64,000 bases of DNA from contig NZ_KB903430.1 of assembly GCF_000379765.1 (NCBI RefSeq), forward strand, positions 62,001 to 126,000, written 5' to 3'. The position numbers were made by a program, and so were the translations under genes. How positions within the stretch are numbered: position 1 is the first letter of the stretch; each line of letters opens with the position of its first letter. Shown piece after piece: positions 1-9,710 of the stretch. The stretch comes from Flexithrix dorotheae DSM 6795 (GTDB taxonomy: Bacteria; Bacteroidota; Bacteroidia; Cytophagales; Flammeovirgaceae). The notes below the pieces were generated by a model. It worked only from the letters and a program-made list of their open reading frames with translations, did no database searches and was not told where the DNA came from.

Positions 1-483
1 TTTCAAATTAGCACCCCCAATAGATAATAAAAAGTTTGACAGGGCAAATGGTAATATTGGGGAAATCTTTGCTAAAAAGGTTATATATAACTCCCTGTCT
101 TTTAAATTCTTGAGAACACTCTCAATTCCTGGAATTGCGTCTAAACTTTTAATAAACCTTCCCCCATCAATTTTTTTAGCAATAAAATATCCTATAATAG
201 CTGCACCAAGATAGGAAAAAACGACAAACGGCACTGACAACCATCCTAAAAAATAACCGGATAATATGGAAATGAATGTAGTTGGAGTTATGGCAAATGC
301 CATGAAAAAGGTTGCTAAAAAATAAAACAAAATCCACAAAGGAAATGTGAAAGCTTTTATCTCATATTCATAAATATAGGCAAAGTATCCAATGGAGGAA
401 CTTACTAATAATGGAATAGCACACAAAAGCAAACTGAAAACCAAGGAAATTTTGTTCGCTCTTAAGATTGCAAAAAAGGACAT
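1..483 (-). CDS. VTT/DedA-like (TVP38/TMEM64 family) membrane protein, partial
   Basis: An open frame of 161 codons starts at the ATG at 483-481 and runs off the left edge, so the C-terminus is missing. The product has several hydrophobic segments. The order seen is a GYFLGW loop, a segment with GYFIAKK, then a segment ending in SPILPFALSN followed by a Gly-rich turn. This pattern of re-entrant loop plus an Arg/Lys-x-SP-x-LPF motif is typical of the VTT domain found in DedA and TVP38/TMEM64 membrane proteins, thought to act in lipid transport or membrane homeostasis. It lies 53 bp downstream of rimM on the same strand and could be co-transcribed. Family assignment is by motif; the substrate is unknown. 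Confidence 0.65.
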   Translation of the reverse strand, partial: MSFFAILRANKISLVFSLLLCAIPLLVSSSIGYFAYIYEYEIKAFTFPLWILFYFLATFFMAFAITPTTFISILSGYFLGWLSVPFVVFSYLGAAIIGYFIAKKIDGGRFIKSLDAIPGIESVLKNLKDRELYITFLAKISPILPFALSNFLLSIGGANLK

Positions 484-536
484 TCAGAATACAATACTAT
501 TTAAGTAAAATTTAATGGGATTATATCCCATCCCCT

Positions 537-1064
537 TTAGGCTTCAAGGTAAAGTTCAATCAGACCATCTGGAAGTTTCACCTTCATAGTTTTTTGATCA
601 TGATTTACCGATTGGATAATTTCCTCGGTCATAGGAATCATTATTTCCTTCCCTTTATGAATTAGTGTCATTATAGCCTGAGAACTTGGCTTATAAACAT
701 CACCAACATTGCCCAACTCCCCCTTCAATTCATCTTCTACAGAATATCCAATAACTTCATGGAAATAAAATTGATTATCTTCCAGTTTAGGTAGGACAGA
801 AAGTGGCAAATACAATACTTTACTTTTAAGTTTGGCTGCATCTTCCACAGTATCGATATCCTCCAGCTTTAGAATGAATTTATCATTATTAAAGAAAGAA
901 CTCTCCACAAAATAGGGCACCAGGTCCCCTTTCATTTCTATAAAAACACTCTCCAGATCTATATAATCATCCGGATAATCGACATCCAGAATTACGGCTA
1001 TTTCCCCGTCCAATGCGTGGGTTTTTGACACATAACCCAATTCATAACATTCTTCTTTTCGCAT
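537..1064 (-). CDS. rimM: Ribosome maturation factor RimM
   Basis: 175 residues, the usual RimM length. The N-terminus carries the family signature (LGYVSKTHALDGEIAV), followed by the RimM beta-barrel (about residues 5-90) and a PRC-barrel-like C-terminal half (about 95-172, with FYFHEVIGYSV and a PSSQAIMTL segment). RimM binds ribosomal protein S19 and assists 30S head maturation. In many bacteria it sits with rpsP and trmD; here it lies instead 49 bp downstream of a CcmF-like gene and upstream of a VTT membrane protein. The ATG at 1064 matches the family N-terminus. Confidence 0.93.
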   Translation of the reverse strand: MRKEECYELGYVSKTHALDGEIAVILDVDYPDDYIDLESVFIEMKGDLVPYFVESSFFNNDKFILKLEDIDTVEDAAKLKSKVLYLPLSVLPKLEDNQFYFHEVIGYSVEDELKGELGNVGDVYKPSSQAIMTLIHKGKEIMIPMTEEIIQSVNHDQKTMKVKLPDGLIELYLEA

Positions 1065-1113
1065 TATTTGCTGATATTATTATAGCGATTAGATTTCCAC
1101 AAATTTTTATGCT

Positions 1114-3744
1114 CTAGGCCATTTTTGGAGTTTTCTTCTTTCCCCCTTTATTTGATTTTCTTAAGCTTTTTCCTCCTGTTTTGGAATATTCCCTGAATCT
1201 TCGGTTAATCGCAATTACAAATCCAAGTGACATCACAATTGTACCAATCCACAAAATATTAATAAAGGGCTTTTCAATAACTTTCAATATTACCCAGTCT
1301 TTCTGAGTAGTCTGAGAAGTGAAGGTGAAGGTACCAGTATTGGGATCAATTTTTTCCATCTTAATTTTCACACCTAGATCCGGTAAAACATCTGCCTGCA
1401 TCCCAACCTGCCTGTCTTTAATCATATAAATAGGAGATGCTTCATATTCTTTTTCCAAACCATACAGTCTGATATTTGCCTTTACAGCCACATCTCCTTC
1501 TCCCAAATCTGCTCCAACCACATCATCCACTCTGACCACATTTTCCAGCCTGGCTACATAATCATTCACAAAGAACGTATCCCCAATACTTAGCAAGTGG
1601 TTTTCAGGTTCAGTCCATTTGTTTGCGGCATCTGGATCTGGCATATTTGTTAAATGGGTATACAAATCACTTCCCCAAAATGTCCTGATATCAGGTGAAA
1701 CAACAGTCCCCATTTGAGGGTTATTCTGAATTCTTGGAAAAAGATTAAAAACATCTCCATTGCTGGTGGTGTATTCAATTTCATAATAGGTATTCTCTCC
1801 ATATACCTGAATGGTATCTCCCTTTTTTGCATAAGTTTTTCCCTTATATACCAAATCCTCCTTTGTTATGGCTTTAAATGGATCATGAGTAGGGATAACT
1901 TCATCTTTATTGATAAAATCAGGGAAATCTTCAGATTCTACCCTTGGCCCCTTATATACTAATGAATACCCATATTCTTCCGCATTGCTTTTTGTAATTA
2001 CTCCATCCCTGCCAATAGTGGAATAATCCAACATTTTTTGAGGCTGGTTTCTGAAAAGTAACAGGTTTTCTTTATTCATTTCCTCGGGAAACTCTCTGTT
2101 ATATAGCAACCCGGTTGTATTTAAGGAAATCACTTTGGAGTATCCTGAAGAAAATAAAATCCCCAACAACATCATGGCTACACCCATGTGAGTGATTGCT
2201 CCACCAGCCAGGTTTACATTGGTTTTTAACAGCTTTATTAAGATTGAACCATTAGCAACAATTGAATAAATACAAGCTGTAAGTAATAATATATAAACTG
2301 GTTGATGAACTTTAGCCAGAAGAATAATGACACTTGAGAATAATAATGTCAGAATAAGCGGAATTGTAATTGCACTTTTCAGTTTATCCTTATCCATTTT
2401 TTTCCACCAGAAAAACTGGCCAGTTCCCGATAACAAGGCGATTACTACTCCAAACCATATTTGAAACTTGGTATAATAAACTACCTGATCGGCTGGTGGA
2501 GCCAGATTTGATTCAATTCCAAAAAATCCTAATAGCGCATTATAAACAGGATAGGAAGTAGGATTAAGTACCTGAAAGGCAGACAAACAAAGTGTGGTTG
2601 CACCTAAAAATATCCAGAATTCACGGCTATATGTAGATATTTCTTCATCGGTAGAAGGCAATTCCTTCCATGATCTTACCAATAGGTAAACTGATATTCC
2701 AATAAAGGCAAATAGATAAATAAGAAGCTGACCAGAAAGTCCTAAATCGGTGAAAGAATGGACCGATGCCTCCCCTAAGACACCACTTCTGGTTAAGAAA
2801 GTAGCATACAATACCAAAATAAATGAGGCAATAACCAAAATCATTGAGGCTATAAGAGCAGACCCTTTGCTTTTAAAAGTGATCATCACATGTATAGCGG
2901 CTACCAAGACTAGCCAGGGAATGTATACCGCATTTTCCACTGGATCCCAGTTCCAATAACCTCCAAAGTTTAGAGTTTCATAGGCCCAGTAGGCTCCCAT
3001 CATAATACCAATACCCAGAATTGCAGCTGCCACTTGTGCCCAGGGCAAAGCTGGCTGTACCCAATCTTTATATAATTTTGTTTTTAATCCGGCAATACAA
3101 AATGCAAAAGGAATTAGTGTAAGTGCAAAACCTAAAAATAATGTAGGTGGGTGTATTACCATCCAGTAATTCTGCAACAATGGGTTAAGGCCTGTACCAT
3201 CTTTGGGAATAAAATCAGGGTTGGTTTTAAAAATTGGAGCATCTATCACATCTCTTAGTAAGGCAAATGGCGAACTTCCAATCTTTAAATTAAGCACCAC
3301 TACTCCTAAAATCATGGAAACCAGAAAGGCCTGCACCAATGTAAAAACCGGCATTACTTCTATTTCCCATTTCTTGGCCGCCTTTAACAAGGCAAACCCA
3401 ATTAATACATGCCAGAATATCCACAAAAGGAAACTACCCTCCTGCCCTTCCCAGAAACAAGAAATCATATAATGGGTCGGCAGATTGTTAGAGGAATGAC
3501 TCCAGGCATAATGATATTCATAATAATGCCCATGAATGATATAAAACAAGGTAATTACAATTCCAAAAACGGCCAATCCATGACCAATAAATGATACTCT
3601 GGCTAATTTTTTCCAACTCCTTAGTTCCTTATCATCTTTTCTGGAAGATGCATACCAATAGGAAAAAGTAGACACCAATGAAAGTACAAATGCTATTATC
3701 ACAAAGTAGTGCCCCAGGTTACCAATAAATGTATTTACCATCAT
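1114..3744 (-). CDS. ccmF: CcmF-type cytochrome c heme lyase
   Basis: 876 residues with about 15 predicted membrane helices, longer than typical CcmF (about 650), mainly because of a periplasmic region at about 545-820 before the last helix. The tryptophan-rich WWD motif (GGYWNWDPVENA, near residue 260) identifies the heme-handling protein superfamily. MVIHPPTLFLGF and TRSGVLGEASVHSF are further family motifs with conserved histidines. The protein attaches heme to apocytochrome c at the outer face of the inner membrane. No ccmA/B/C/E gene is adjacent. A good Bacteroidota promoter lies about 115 bp upstream. A basic tail (KSLRKSNKGGKKK) follows the last helix. Confidence 0.9.
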   Translation of the reverse strand: MMVNTFIGNLGHYFVIIAFVLSLVSTFSYWYASSRKDDKELRSWKKLARVSFIGHGLAVFGIVITLFYIIHGHYYEYHYAWSHSSNNLPTHYMISCFWEGQEGSFLLWIFWHVLIGFALLKAAKKWEIEVMPVFTLVQAFLVSMILGVVVLNLKIGSSPFALLRDVIDAPIFKTNPDFIPKDGTGLNPLLQNYWMVIHPPTLFLGFALTLIPFAFCIAGLKTKLYKDWVQPALPWAQVAAAILGIGIMMGAYWAYETLNFGGYWNWDPVENAVYIPWLVLVAAIHVMITFKSKGSALIASMILVIASFILVLYATFLTRSGVLGEASVHSFTDLGLSGQLLIYLFAFIGISVYLLVRSWKELPSTDEEISTYSREFWIFLGATTLCLSAFQVLNPTSYPVYNALLGFFGIESNLAPPADQVVYYTKFQIWFGVVIALLSGTGQFFWWKKMDKDKLKSAITIPLILTLLFSSVIILLAKVHQPVYILLLTACIYSIVANGSILIKLLKTNVNLAGGAITHMGVAMMLLGILFSSGYSKVISLNTTGLLYNREFPEEMNKENLLLFRNQPQKMLDYSTIGRDGVITKSNAEEYGYSLVYKGPRVESEDFPDFINKDEVIPTHDPFKAITKEDLVYKGKTYAKKGDTIQVYGENTYYEIEYTTSNGDVFNLFPRIQNNPQMGTVVSPDIRTFWGSDLYTHLTNMPDPDAANKWTEPENHLLSIGDTFFVNDYVARLENVVRVDDVVGADLGEGDVAVKANIRLYGLEKEYEASPIYMIKDRQVGMQADVLPDLGVKIKMEKIDPNTGTFTFTSQTTQKDWVILKVIEKPFINILWIGTIVMSLGFVIAINRRFREYSKTGGKSLRKSNKGGKKKTPKMA

Positions 3745-3857
3745 TTTTATTAATAAGTAATTTCAAATCAAACCTCTTATTTTACTTCAGTAAGTTGACT
3801 TGTCGGCTTCATCCTTAAATGTTGAATTTCATTAAAAGACTAATCCAAATATTTATG

Positions 3858-3888
3858 CAAAACTACTAAACAACCACTCAGTTTCAAA
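3858..3888 (-). promoter_or_regulatory. Bacteroidota-type promoter for the ccmF gene
   Basis: On the minus strand TTTG (3888-3885) is followed by 19 bp and then TAGTTTTG (3865-3858), continuing with CA. This fits the primary-sigma consensus of Bacteroidota (TTTG about 19 bp before TAnnTTTG). Transcription would begin near 3850, giving a leader of roughly 105 nt before the ccmF ATG at 3744. Assigned by pattern only. Confidence 0.55.
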
Positions 3889-3969
3889 AGAAACAATTTT
3901 ACCGAATGGTTGGTTTTGGGGAACATGAAATTAAATCGTGAATAATTACCTCTGGAGTGGACTAGATGA

Positions 3970-4746
3970 TCATCCAAATCCATCAAACCAGTCTTTAAAA
4001 GAACTTACCTTATCTCTGCTCACTATTATTTCTTTTTCCGTTTCAGGTGAAGTCATAATTTTCAGCCTGCTATTGGAATAAACCAGTACATCGGTAATGG
4101 CATTGATATTTACTACAAAACTGCGGTTCACCCTGTAAAACATAGATGGCTGAAGCAAATCACTCAGTTCCTCCATTTTATAATCAATGATAAACTTTCT
4201 ATTTTGTGAAGTAAAAAGAAAAACATTTCTTCCTTCAGCAAGGAAGTAAGCTATTTTTTCTGTAGGTACAGATTTGATATGCTCCCCCAACTTCACCATA
4301 AATCTGGTTTTGTAATTCTTCTTTAAAGAAGATAATACTTCATTAAGTGCCTGCAACTGACTGGTTTGTGATTTTGAAGGAAGGTTATCACGCAGAGTTT
4401 CAAGTTTTTGCAAGCTATTGGAAAGGGCATCAAGCGTAAGAGGTTTTAGCAAATAGTCTATGCTATTTACCTTAAATGCTTCTATGGCATATTCATTATA
4501 GGCAGTAGTAAAAATAATGGGTTTATCAATAGTAACCTGTTTGAAAATATCAAAACTTAACCCATCTGCCAATTGAATATCCAGGAAAAGCAAATCGAAC
4601 TCATTACCATTTTCCTTTAACCAATCCACCGATTTTTTGATACTTGGCAGAATCCCTACAATTTCATTTTCGGAATTTATTTTTTTTAGCAGCCGCTCTA
4701 GTTTTTCTGCAGCAGGTTTTTCATCCTCTATTATTAATACCTTCAC
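3970..4746 (-). CDS. LytTR-family response regulator
   Basis: 258 residues. The N-terminal receiver domain (about 1-120) has the acidic pocket IIEDE at 5-9, the phospho-acceptor Asp56 in LLFLDIQ, and Lys in YLLKPL. The C-terminal LytTR DNA-binding domain (about 150-255) has a FMVKLGEHIKSV strand, AYFLAEGRN, and FYRVNRSFVVNINAI near the end. Such regulators usually respond to a LytS/YehU-type histidine kinase encoded next door; none is visible here, so the gene is an orphan. The next gene, ccmF, lies 225 bp downstream behind its own promoter. Confidence 0.92.
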   Translation of the reverse strand: MKVLIIEDEKPAAEKLERLLKKINSENEIVGILPSIKKSVDWLKENGNEFDLLFLDIQLADGLSFDIFKQVTIDKPIIFTTAYNEYAIEAFKVNSIDYLLKPLTLDALSNSLQKLETLRDNLPSKSQTSQLQALNEVLSSLKKNYKTRFMVKLGEHIKSVPTEKIAYFLAEGRNVFLFTSQNRKFIIDYKMEELSDLLQPSMFYRVNRSFVVNINAITDVLVYSNSRLKIMTSPETEKEIIVSRDKVSSFKDWFDGFG

Positions 4747-4850
4747 TTTATTTCATTTGTTTAAGCAGCTACAAATTACGGACTAGGTATTTTAATCCAA
4801 AACAAAAATTTGATAAAGGGTAAATGTTGGTCGTGAAAGTTTATCAAAAC

Positions 4851-4886
4851 AAAAAGGGCCACCTGTAAATGCAGGTTACCCTTTTT
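4851..4886 (-). terminator. Rho-independent terminator downstream of the MscS-family gene
   Basis: Inverted repeat AAAAGGGcCACCTG / CAGGTtACCCTTTT with a short AT loop and one wobble. It lies about 20 bp past the stop of the mechanosensitive channel gene. Read on the minus strand the stem ends in a T-run (CCCTTTTTGTTTT). Confidence 0.75.
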
Positions 4887-4904
4887 CATTAACTTAAAAA
4901 CTTA

Positions 4905-5723
4905 TTATTTTTCTGGTTTCATATGCACATCCACTTGTGGGAATGGAATAGTAATTTTATTATCATCCAGTGCAATTTTACCCTGTTCATAGATATCAAA
5001 ATATACATCCCAATACTGGTCGGGATGAGTATGGGGCCTTACAGCAAGATTCACTGAGCTATCAGCCAGTTCCAACACTCCCACAAATGGAGCCGGATCA
5101 TCTACTACCAGTGGATGATCTGCCATTACCTTCAAAAGCACTTCCTTGGCTTTTCTGATATCGGCATCATAGGCTATGCCCATCACCAAATCTACCCTAA
5201 TCAATCCCTTTTCCGAAAAGTTTATAATTTCCCCATTCGCTATGGCTCCATTGGGAATAATTGCTTTTTTATTATCTGGTGTTACTAAAATGGTGGTAAA
5301 AATCTGGATTTCTTCTACACGGCCAAACTCTCCCTGCGTTTTTACTAAATCTCCAACTTTATATGGTCGGAGAATAAGAATAAGTACTCCACCGGCAAAA
5401 TTGCTCAACGACCCCTGCAATGCCAGGCCAACAGCCAGACCAGCAGCACCCAACATCGCCACAAATGAAGTCGTCTCAACTCCAATCATTGATGCAGCAC
5501 TGATAATGAGCATTATTTTCAAAAACCATCCTATCAAGTTGAGCACAAATGGTCTAAGTGTAACGTCTACATTTACCCTTTCAAATTGTTTGCTCAGTAC
5601 CGATATTATAAAAGAGATAATTTTAAAACCAATAATAAGCGTAAAAACCGCTAACAATACCTTTGGAGCATAGGTTAGGGTAAGACTTACAAGTTCTTCG
5701 TAATAGGGTTTGAATGTTTCCAT
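4905..5723 (-). CDS. MscS-family mechanosensitive ion channel
   Basis: 272 residues from the chosen start (METFKPYYEEL). Three hydrophobic helices lie in the first 110 residues; the third is the Gly/Ala-rich pore helix (GAAGLAVGLALQGSLSNFAGG) typical of MscS TM3. The beta domain follows (RPYKVGDLVKTQGEFGRVEEI, then TPDNKKAIIPNGAI) and then the C-terminal cage. Length and order match small-conductance MscS channels that release solutes on osmotic downshock. The frame stays open upstream to 5867, but that extension is rich in Lys and Cys, lacks family similarity and contains the terminator of the preceding gene, so the ATG at 5723 was chosen. Confidence 0.92.
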   Translation of the reverse strand: METFKPYYEELVSLTLTYAPKVLLAVFTLIIGFKIISFIISVLSKQFERVNVDVTLRPFVLNLIGWFLKIMLIISAASMIGVETTSFVAMLGAAGLAVGLALQGSLSNFAGGVLILILRPYKVGDLVKTQGEFGRVEEIQIFTTILVTPDNKKAIIPNGAIANGEIINFSEKGLIRVDLVMGIAYDADIRKAKEVLLKVMADHPLVVDDPAPFVGVLELADSSVNLAVRPHTHPDQYWDVYFDIYEQGKIALDDNKITIPFPQVDVHMKPEK

Positions 5724-5851
5724 TTGTATAATTTCAGTTAAAAAATTGGTAAAACTTTTGGGTAGTTTTTTACAGTTGACAGAAGGGAACTTCAGTTTTA
5801 TTTTTTGTGAAGTATATACGTGTAAATAAAACACTCTTTTCTTCAAATCAC

Positions 5852-5883
5852 AAAAAAAGCAGCCCAAATTTGCTTCAGGCTGC
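5852..5883 (-). terminator. Terminator of the SpoIIAA-like gene
   Basis: Stem GCAGCC (5859-5864) / GGCTGC (5878-5883), followed on the minus strand by a run of seven T. It lies about 60 bp past the stop of the gene at 5945-6400. Confidence 0.7.
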
Positions 5884-5944
5884 CTAATTATTTTGTAACT
5901 TATTTTATTACAAAATAAAATTGATTACTGATACCCATAAGAAT

Positions 5945-6400
5945 TTATGCACAAAAATCCTCAGAAATTAACTTAATTTCTTTTTTCTGATTGTTCCTGA
6001 ACAACCAGTTTTTTGCTTTAGTTACACATTTAAAATGCTGAAAACTTACACCTTCTTTTTGTTCCATAAGCCTGTTATTCAGCGCAAGGTGTGCATACAC
6101 CTCCTTGTTGTGAATATGTGCAAAATAACCAATTTCTGTAGTGGATAATTTGGGAAGCCAGTCTTTCAGAAACCAATATTCGATTTCCGGAGGCCAGGTT
6201 CCTTTTAAATTCCTATTATCACTAATGAGGAATTTACAATTATACTTTTCTACAAACTCAACAATTTTTTCACTGGCTTTCTTAGCAGACCATTCTTCAG
6301 TAATAAATCCAGTCCACTTGCAGTACACAAGGTCTTCTGCGGGTAAAAACTCAATTTCAAAAAATTCTATCCCCATAGAATTTTCGACTACTTCTCTCAT
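5945..6400 (-). CDS. SpoIIAA/STAS-like protein of unknown function
   Basis: 151 residues, cytosolic, with no signal peptide or membrane helix. The mix of short strands and helices (FEIEFLPAEDLVYCKWTGF, then a helix with KASEKIVEFVEKY, then KFLISDNRNLKGTW) resembles the SpoIIAA-like/STAS fold seen in many small Bacteroidota proteins. The C-terminal third (VYAHLALNNRLMEQ, then FKCVTKAKNWL) also fits that group. Met9 (MGIEFFEIEF) is an alternative start. The gene is monocistronic with its own terminator. Fold assignment is inference; the role is unknown. Confidence 0.55.
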   Translation of the reverse strand: MREVVENSMGIEFFEIEFLPAEDLVYCKWTGFITEEWSAKKASEKIVEFVEKYNCKFLISDNRNLKGTWPPEIEYWFLKDWLPKLSTTEIGYFAHIHNKEVYAHLALNNRLMEQKEGVSFQHFKCVTKAKNWLFRNNQKKEIKLISEDFCA

Positions 6401-6761
6401 TTCGCTGGTTTTTTAATGAACGTTTTTTTTTGCTAGTTGCACCGAGAGGTTCTTAGAATAGTTATAAAAATTCAATATAAATTTATATTCTAATTAAGTT
6501 TATAACAATTTCCTGACCAGTATAAAGTAGTTCGTTGTAAGATGTTACCGCAAATTAAAACTAAAGAAATGATAACCTTAGCAAATTCACTTAAATTCTT
6601 TACTTTTATATGGGACTAAATTTATTTTTCGGCTCTAAAATAATGGCCTTTACATCTATTTAGTATTCTACTGATTGTTATAAAAAAAGTAACAATGTCA
6701 TTTTTGAAGTTGAAGTAAATAATTATTCTTGTAGCATTTCGCCTCCCAAGTCCATTTCCCA
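6401..6761. other. Intergenic region without recognisable gene
   Basis: AT-rich spacer between the SpoIIAA-like gene and the 3' end of the polymerase gene. The only structure seen is a short palindrome ATTGTTA / TAACAAT at 6674-6696 with an A-rich loop, a weak candidate for transcript end of the polymerase gene. Confidence 0.4.
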
Positions 6762-9710
6762 TCACACCCCTTTTACACCAAGTTTCGCCATTTTCTCCAC
6801 TTCAATGCTGGAAAAGCCGAAATCTTCAACTATTTTCCCTTTAATTAAATATAATCCTGTGCCCCGAAATGGATATTTCTTAAGCGAATTTGGAAAATGC
6901 GTGGTATCAAAAAAATTTCCTTTTGCACATAACCATGTACCAAAAGCCATGGGTTTTCCACCAGAAGTTCTCAAACTTTTCTGGCATACATAATACCCCA
7001 CAATCCGAACCGACTTCCCAACATGGTTAATCAGCTCATCAATTTCCACCTCACCCCGGAAATTTGTTTTCAATAATTCGAATGGTGAACAGAGCGGAAA
7101 ACCCAACAATTCTATTTCATCATAAATATTTTCGATTTCATCTTCCTCCAGCTCTGGTAAATTATATTTTTTAGCATTTACTGAAAATAAACAAGCAGTT
7201 GTTTCCTGCAATTTTTTATCCTGCTTTCGATACATTAGGGTGTGCGCTTCCCACAACAGCACTTTCTTGGAAACCCCAGTGAAACGAAAAGCGCCAATCC
7301 TGATTAAAATAATTAGTTGTTCCAATTTTATCGGTACTCTTTCTGCCAAATCTCTTAAATCTTTGTATAGTCCATTTTTCCTTTCCTTTACCAGCTGCGC
7401 TATAATCTTCTTTTCCGAATTTTGAAGATGAATAAACCCCAAATAAATCTCCTTTCCTCTTATAGTAGTAAGGTATTCACTGTTATTAATGCAAGGCGCA
7501 TGAATGGTAGCTCCGGCCATTCTGGCTTCATGCACATAAAATTCAGTTTTATAAAACCCTCCAAAATTATTGATTACAGCTACCATAAACTCCAGCGGGA
7601 AATAAGTTTTTAAATAAAGGCTCTGGAAACTTTCCACTGCATAGCTTGCAGAATGCGCCTTGGAAAATGAATACCCTGAGAAACTTTCTATTTGCCTCCA
7701 GACTTCTTTGGAGATTTTTTCGGGATAACCAAAAGCATTACAATTCTCAAAAAACTTAATCCTGATTTTTTCAAACTTGTCTTCCACTCGTTTTTTACCC
7801 GACATTATCCTCCTCAGCACATCAGCATCGATTAAATCCAGGCCGGCAAAATGATGTGCCACTTTTATCACATCTTCCTGATAGATCATAATTCCGAAGG
7901 TTTCTTTCAGCAGTTTTTCCATTTTAGGATGCAAATACTTAAAACCTTCTGGGTTGTGGAATCGGGAAATATATTCCCGCATCATACCACTTTTAGCTAC
8001 TCCAGGCCGAATAATGGAACTAGCGGCCACTATATCCAGATAAGAATTGCACATGAGTTTGGTAAGTAAACCTCGCATAGCCGGAGATTCCACATAAAAG
8101 CAGCCAATAGTCTTCCCTTGCTTCACCTTTTCCAGTAACAACCTATCTTTTTTAAATTTTTTCACCCTGTGAATATCAATCACCTCTCCCTGATTTTCCC
8201 GAATAATTTCCACAGCCTCGGTAATGTGCCCAAGTCCTCGCTGAGAAAGAATATCGAACTTATATAAACCAATTTCCTCAGCCACATACATATCGAACTG
8301 GACCGTATTAAAATTTTTGGGAGGGAGCTCCAGAGGGGTATAGCTGGTAATTGGAGCTTCACTGATCAGTACTCCTCCAGCATGGATTGACAAATAATTA
8401 GGGAAACCAGCTATTTTTTTCCCATAATACCGGATTGTTTTTGCTATTTTGTGTTGGCAATCAGGATGTTCTGGTTCTTCTATCATCCGATCTATTTCCA
8501 ACTTCGGCAAACCGAATACTTTCCCCAATTCTCTCACCACCGATCGTTCATGAAAAGTATTGTAGCTCGCCAATAAAGCAGTGTGTTTCGGACCAAATTT
8601 TTTAAACATATAATCAATCACCACATCCCGGTCTTTCCACGAAAAATCAATATCAAAATCAGGCGGAGAAGTTCGTTCGGGATTAATAAACCGCTCAAAA
8701 TAAAGACCCAGATCCATGGGATCTACATCTGTAATTTTCATGCAATATGCCACAATACTATTGGCTCCACTTCCTCTTCCCACATGCACAATATCACGAT
8801 TAGTAGCATAACCAGTAATATCCCAGGTGATTAAAAAATAACTGGCGAACTCAAGTTTTTCAATGAGTTCAAGCTCATTTCGAACTCTTTCCGCAGCCTC
8901 TTTATCATCTTTGCCATAGCGGTATTCCAAACCTTCGTAGGCCAGTTTTTCTAACAACATCCTGTCATTATACAAATCGCCAGTATAAGTTTTCCTGTTT
9001 TTATTGCACCGCAAATCCAATGTAATTTCACATGTATCAAGCAAATGCTCTGTATTCCTTACAATATCCGGCAACAGGCTAAAAGCCTGTTTTAGCTTAC
9101 TGATGGGCACAAAATATTCATCAGGTCTTCCGGTTGCGGTTTCAGGTACCATCGATAATAATTTATTCATGTCAATTGACCTGAGCAATTTGTGTGTGGC
9201 AAAATCCTTCCTGTTTTTAATAGAAACCGGATGCAACACCACCATTTTTTCAGCAAAAACACCATTCAAATGCATAGCCAATACTTTGGTAATATCTTTA
9301 AGCCCTATTCCGATAAACTCATTTTCTCCAGGCAGATACAATTGTTTACCAGGATTAAAAGGATAGATAAAAAACACATGTTTGCAATCCTCCTTTTTCT
9401 TCCTAAATATATCCCCGGCCTGCTCCTGCCGTCCTGATAGCAACTCATTCAATTCCCTGAATCCCTCATTATTTTGGGCAATTCCGATATACTCCAACTC
9501 TTCTTTCTGCTCCGATCTGAACTCTATCCCCACAACCGGTTTTATCCCCTTCTCCCGACAAAAACCAATAAAATCAAACACTGCTGATGTATTATTAATA
9601 TCAGTCAACACAAGTGTTTCCACTTCAAACCGCAAAGCTTCTTCTACCAATTCTTTAGGAGAAAGTGTGCCATAACGAAAACTATAATAGGTGTGGCAAT
9701 TTAAATACAT
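6762..9710 (-). CDS. dnaE2: DnaE2-type error-prone DNA polymerase III alpha subunit
   Basis: 982 residues from the chosen Met (MYLNCHTYYSF), which aligns with the usual start of the PHP domain; the frame is open to 9779. Order: PHP domain (1-about 200), polymerase core with the catalytic PDFDIDF motif (Asp351, 353, 355), IHAGGVLISEAP and YKFDILSQRGLGHI, fingers and tandem HhH region (IGAFRFTG), and a C-terminal OB-fold (VRIVGYYVCQK). It is about 200 residues shorter than replicative DnaE and resembles DnaE2/ImuC, which copies damaged DNA with ImuA and ImuB. No imuA or imuB is next to it, so DnaE2 rather than the replicative copy is inferred from length and motif style. Confidence 0.82.
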   Translation of the reverse strand: MYLNCHTYYSFRYGTLSPKELVEEALRFEVETLVLTDINNTSAVFDFIGFCREKGIKPVVGIEFRSEQKEELEYIGIAQNNEGFRELNELLSGRQEQAGDIFRKKKEDCKHVFFIYPFNPGKQLYLPGENEFIGIGLKDITKVLAMHLNGVFAEKMVVLHPVSIKNRKDFATHKLLRSIDMNKLLSMVPETATGRPDEYFVPISKLKQAFSLLPDIVRNTEHLLDTCEITLDLRCNKNRKTYTGDLYNDRMLLEKLAYEGLEYRYGKDDKEAAERVRNELELIEKLEFASYFLITWDITGYATNRDIVHVGRGSGANSIVAYCMKITDVDPMDLGLYFERFINPERTSPPDFDIDFSWKDRDVVIDYMFKKFGPKHTALLASYNTFHERSVVRELGKVFGLPKLEIDRMIEEPEHPDCQHKIAKTIRYYGKKIAGFPNYLSIHAGGVLISEAPITSYTPLELPPKNFNTVQFDMYVAEEIGLYKFDILSQRGLGHITEAVEIIRENQGEVIDIHRVKKFKKDRLLLEKVKQGKTIGCFYVESPAMRGLLTKLMCNSYLDIVAASSIIRPGVAKSGMMREYISRFHNPEGFKYLHPKMEKLLKETFGIMIYQEDVIKVAHHFAGLDLIDADVLRRIMSGKKRVEDKFEKIRIKFFENCNAFGYPEKISKEVWRQIESFSGYSFSKAHSASYAVESFQSLYLKTYFPLEFMVAVINNFGGFYKTEFYVHEARMAGATIHAPCINNSEYLTTIRGKEIYLGFIHLQNSEKKIIAQLVKERKNGLYKDLRDLAERVPIKLEQLIILIRIGAFRFTGVSKKVLLWEAHTLMYRKQDKKLQETTACLFSVNAKKYNLPELEEDEIENIYDEIELLGFPLCSPFELLKTNFRGEVEIDELINHVGKSVRIVGYYVCQKSLRTSGGKPMAFGTWLCAKGNFFDTTHFPNSLKKYPFRGTGLYLIKGKIVEDFGFSSIEVEKMAKLGVKGV

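Noticed and set aside
5724-5867. N-terminal extension of the MscS protein
   Set aside because: Contains the terminator of the upstream gene and lacks family similarity; the ATG at 5723 fits better.
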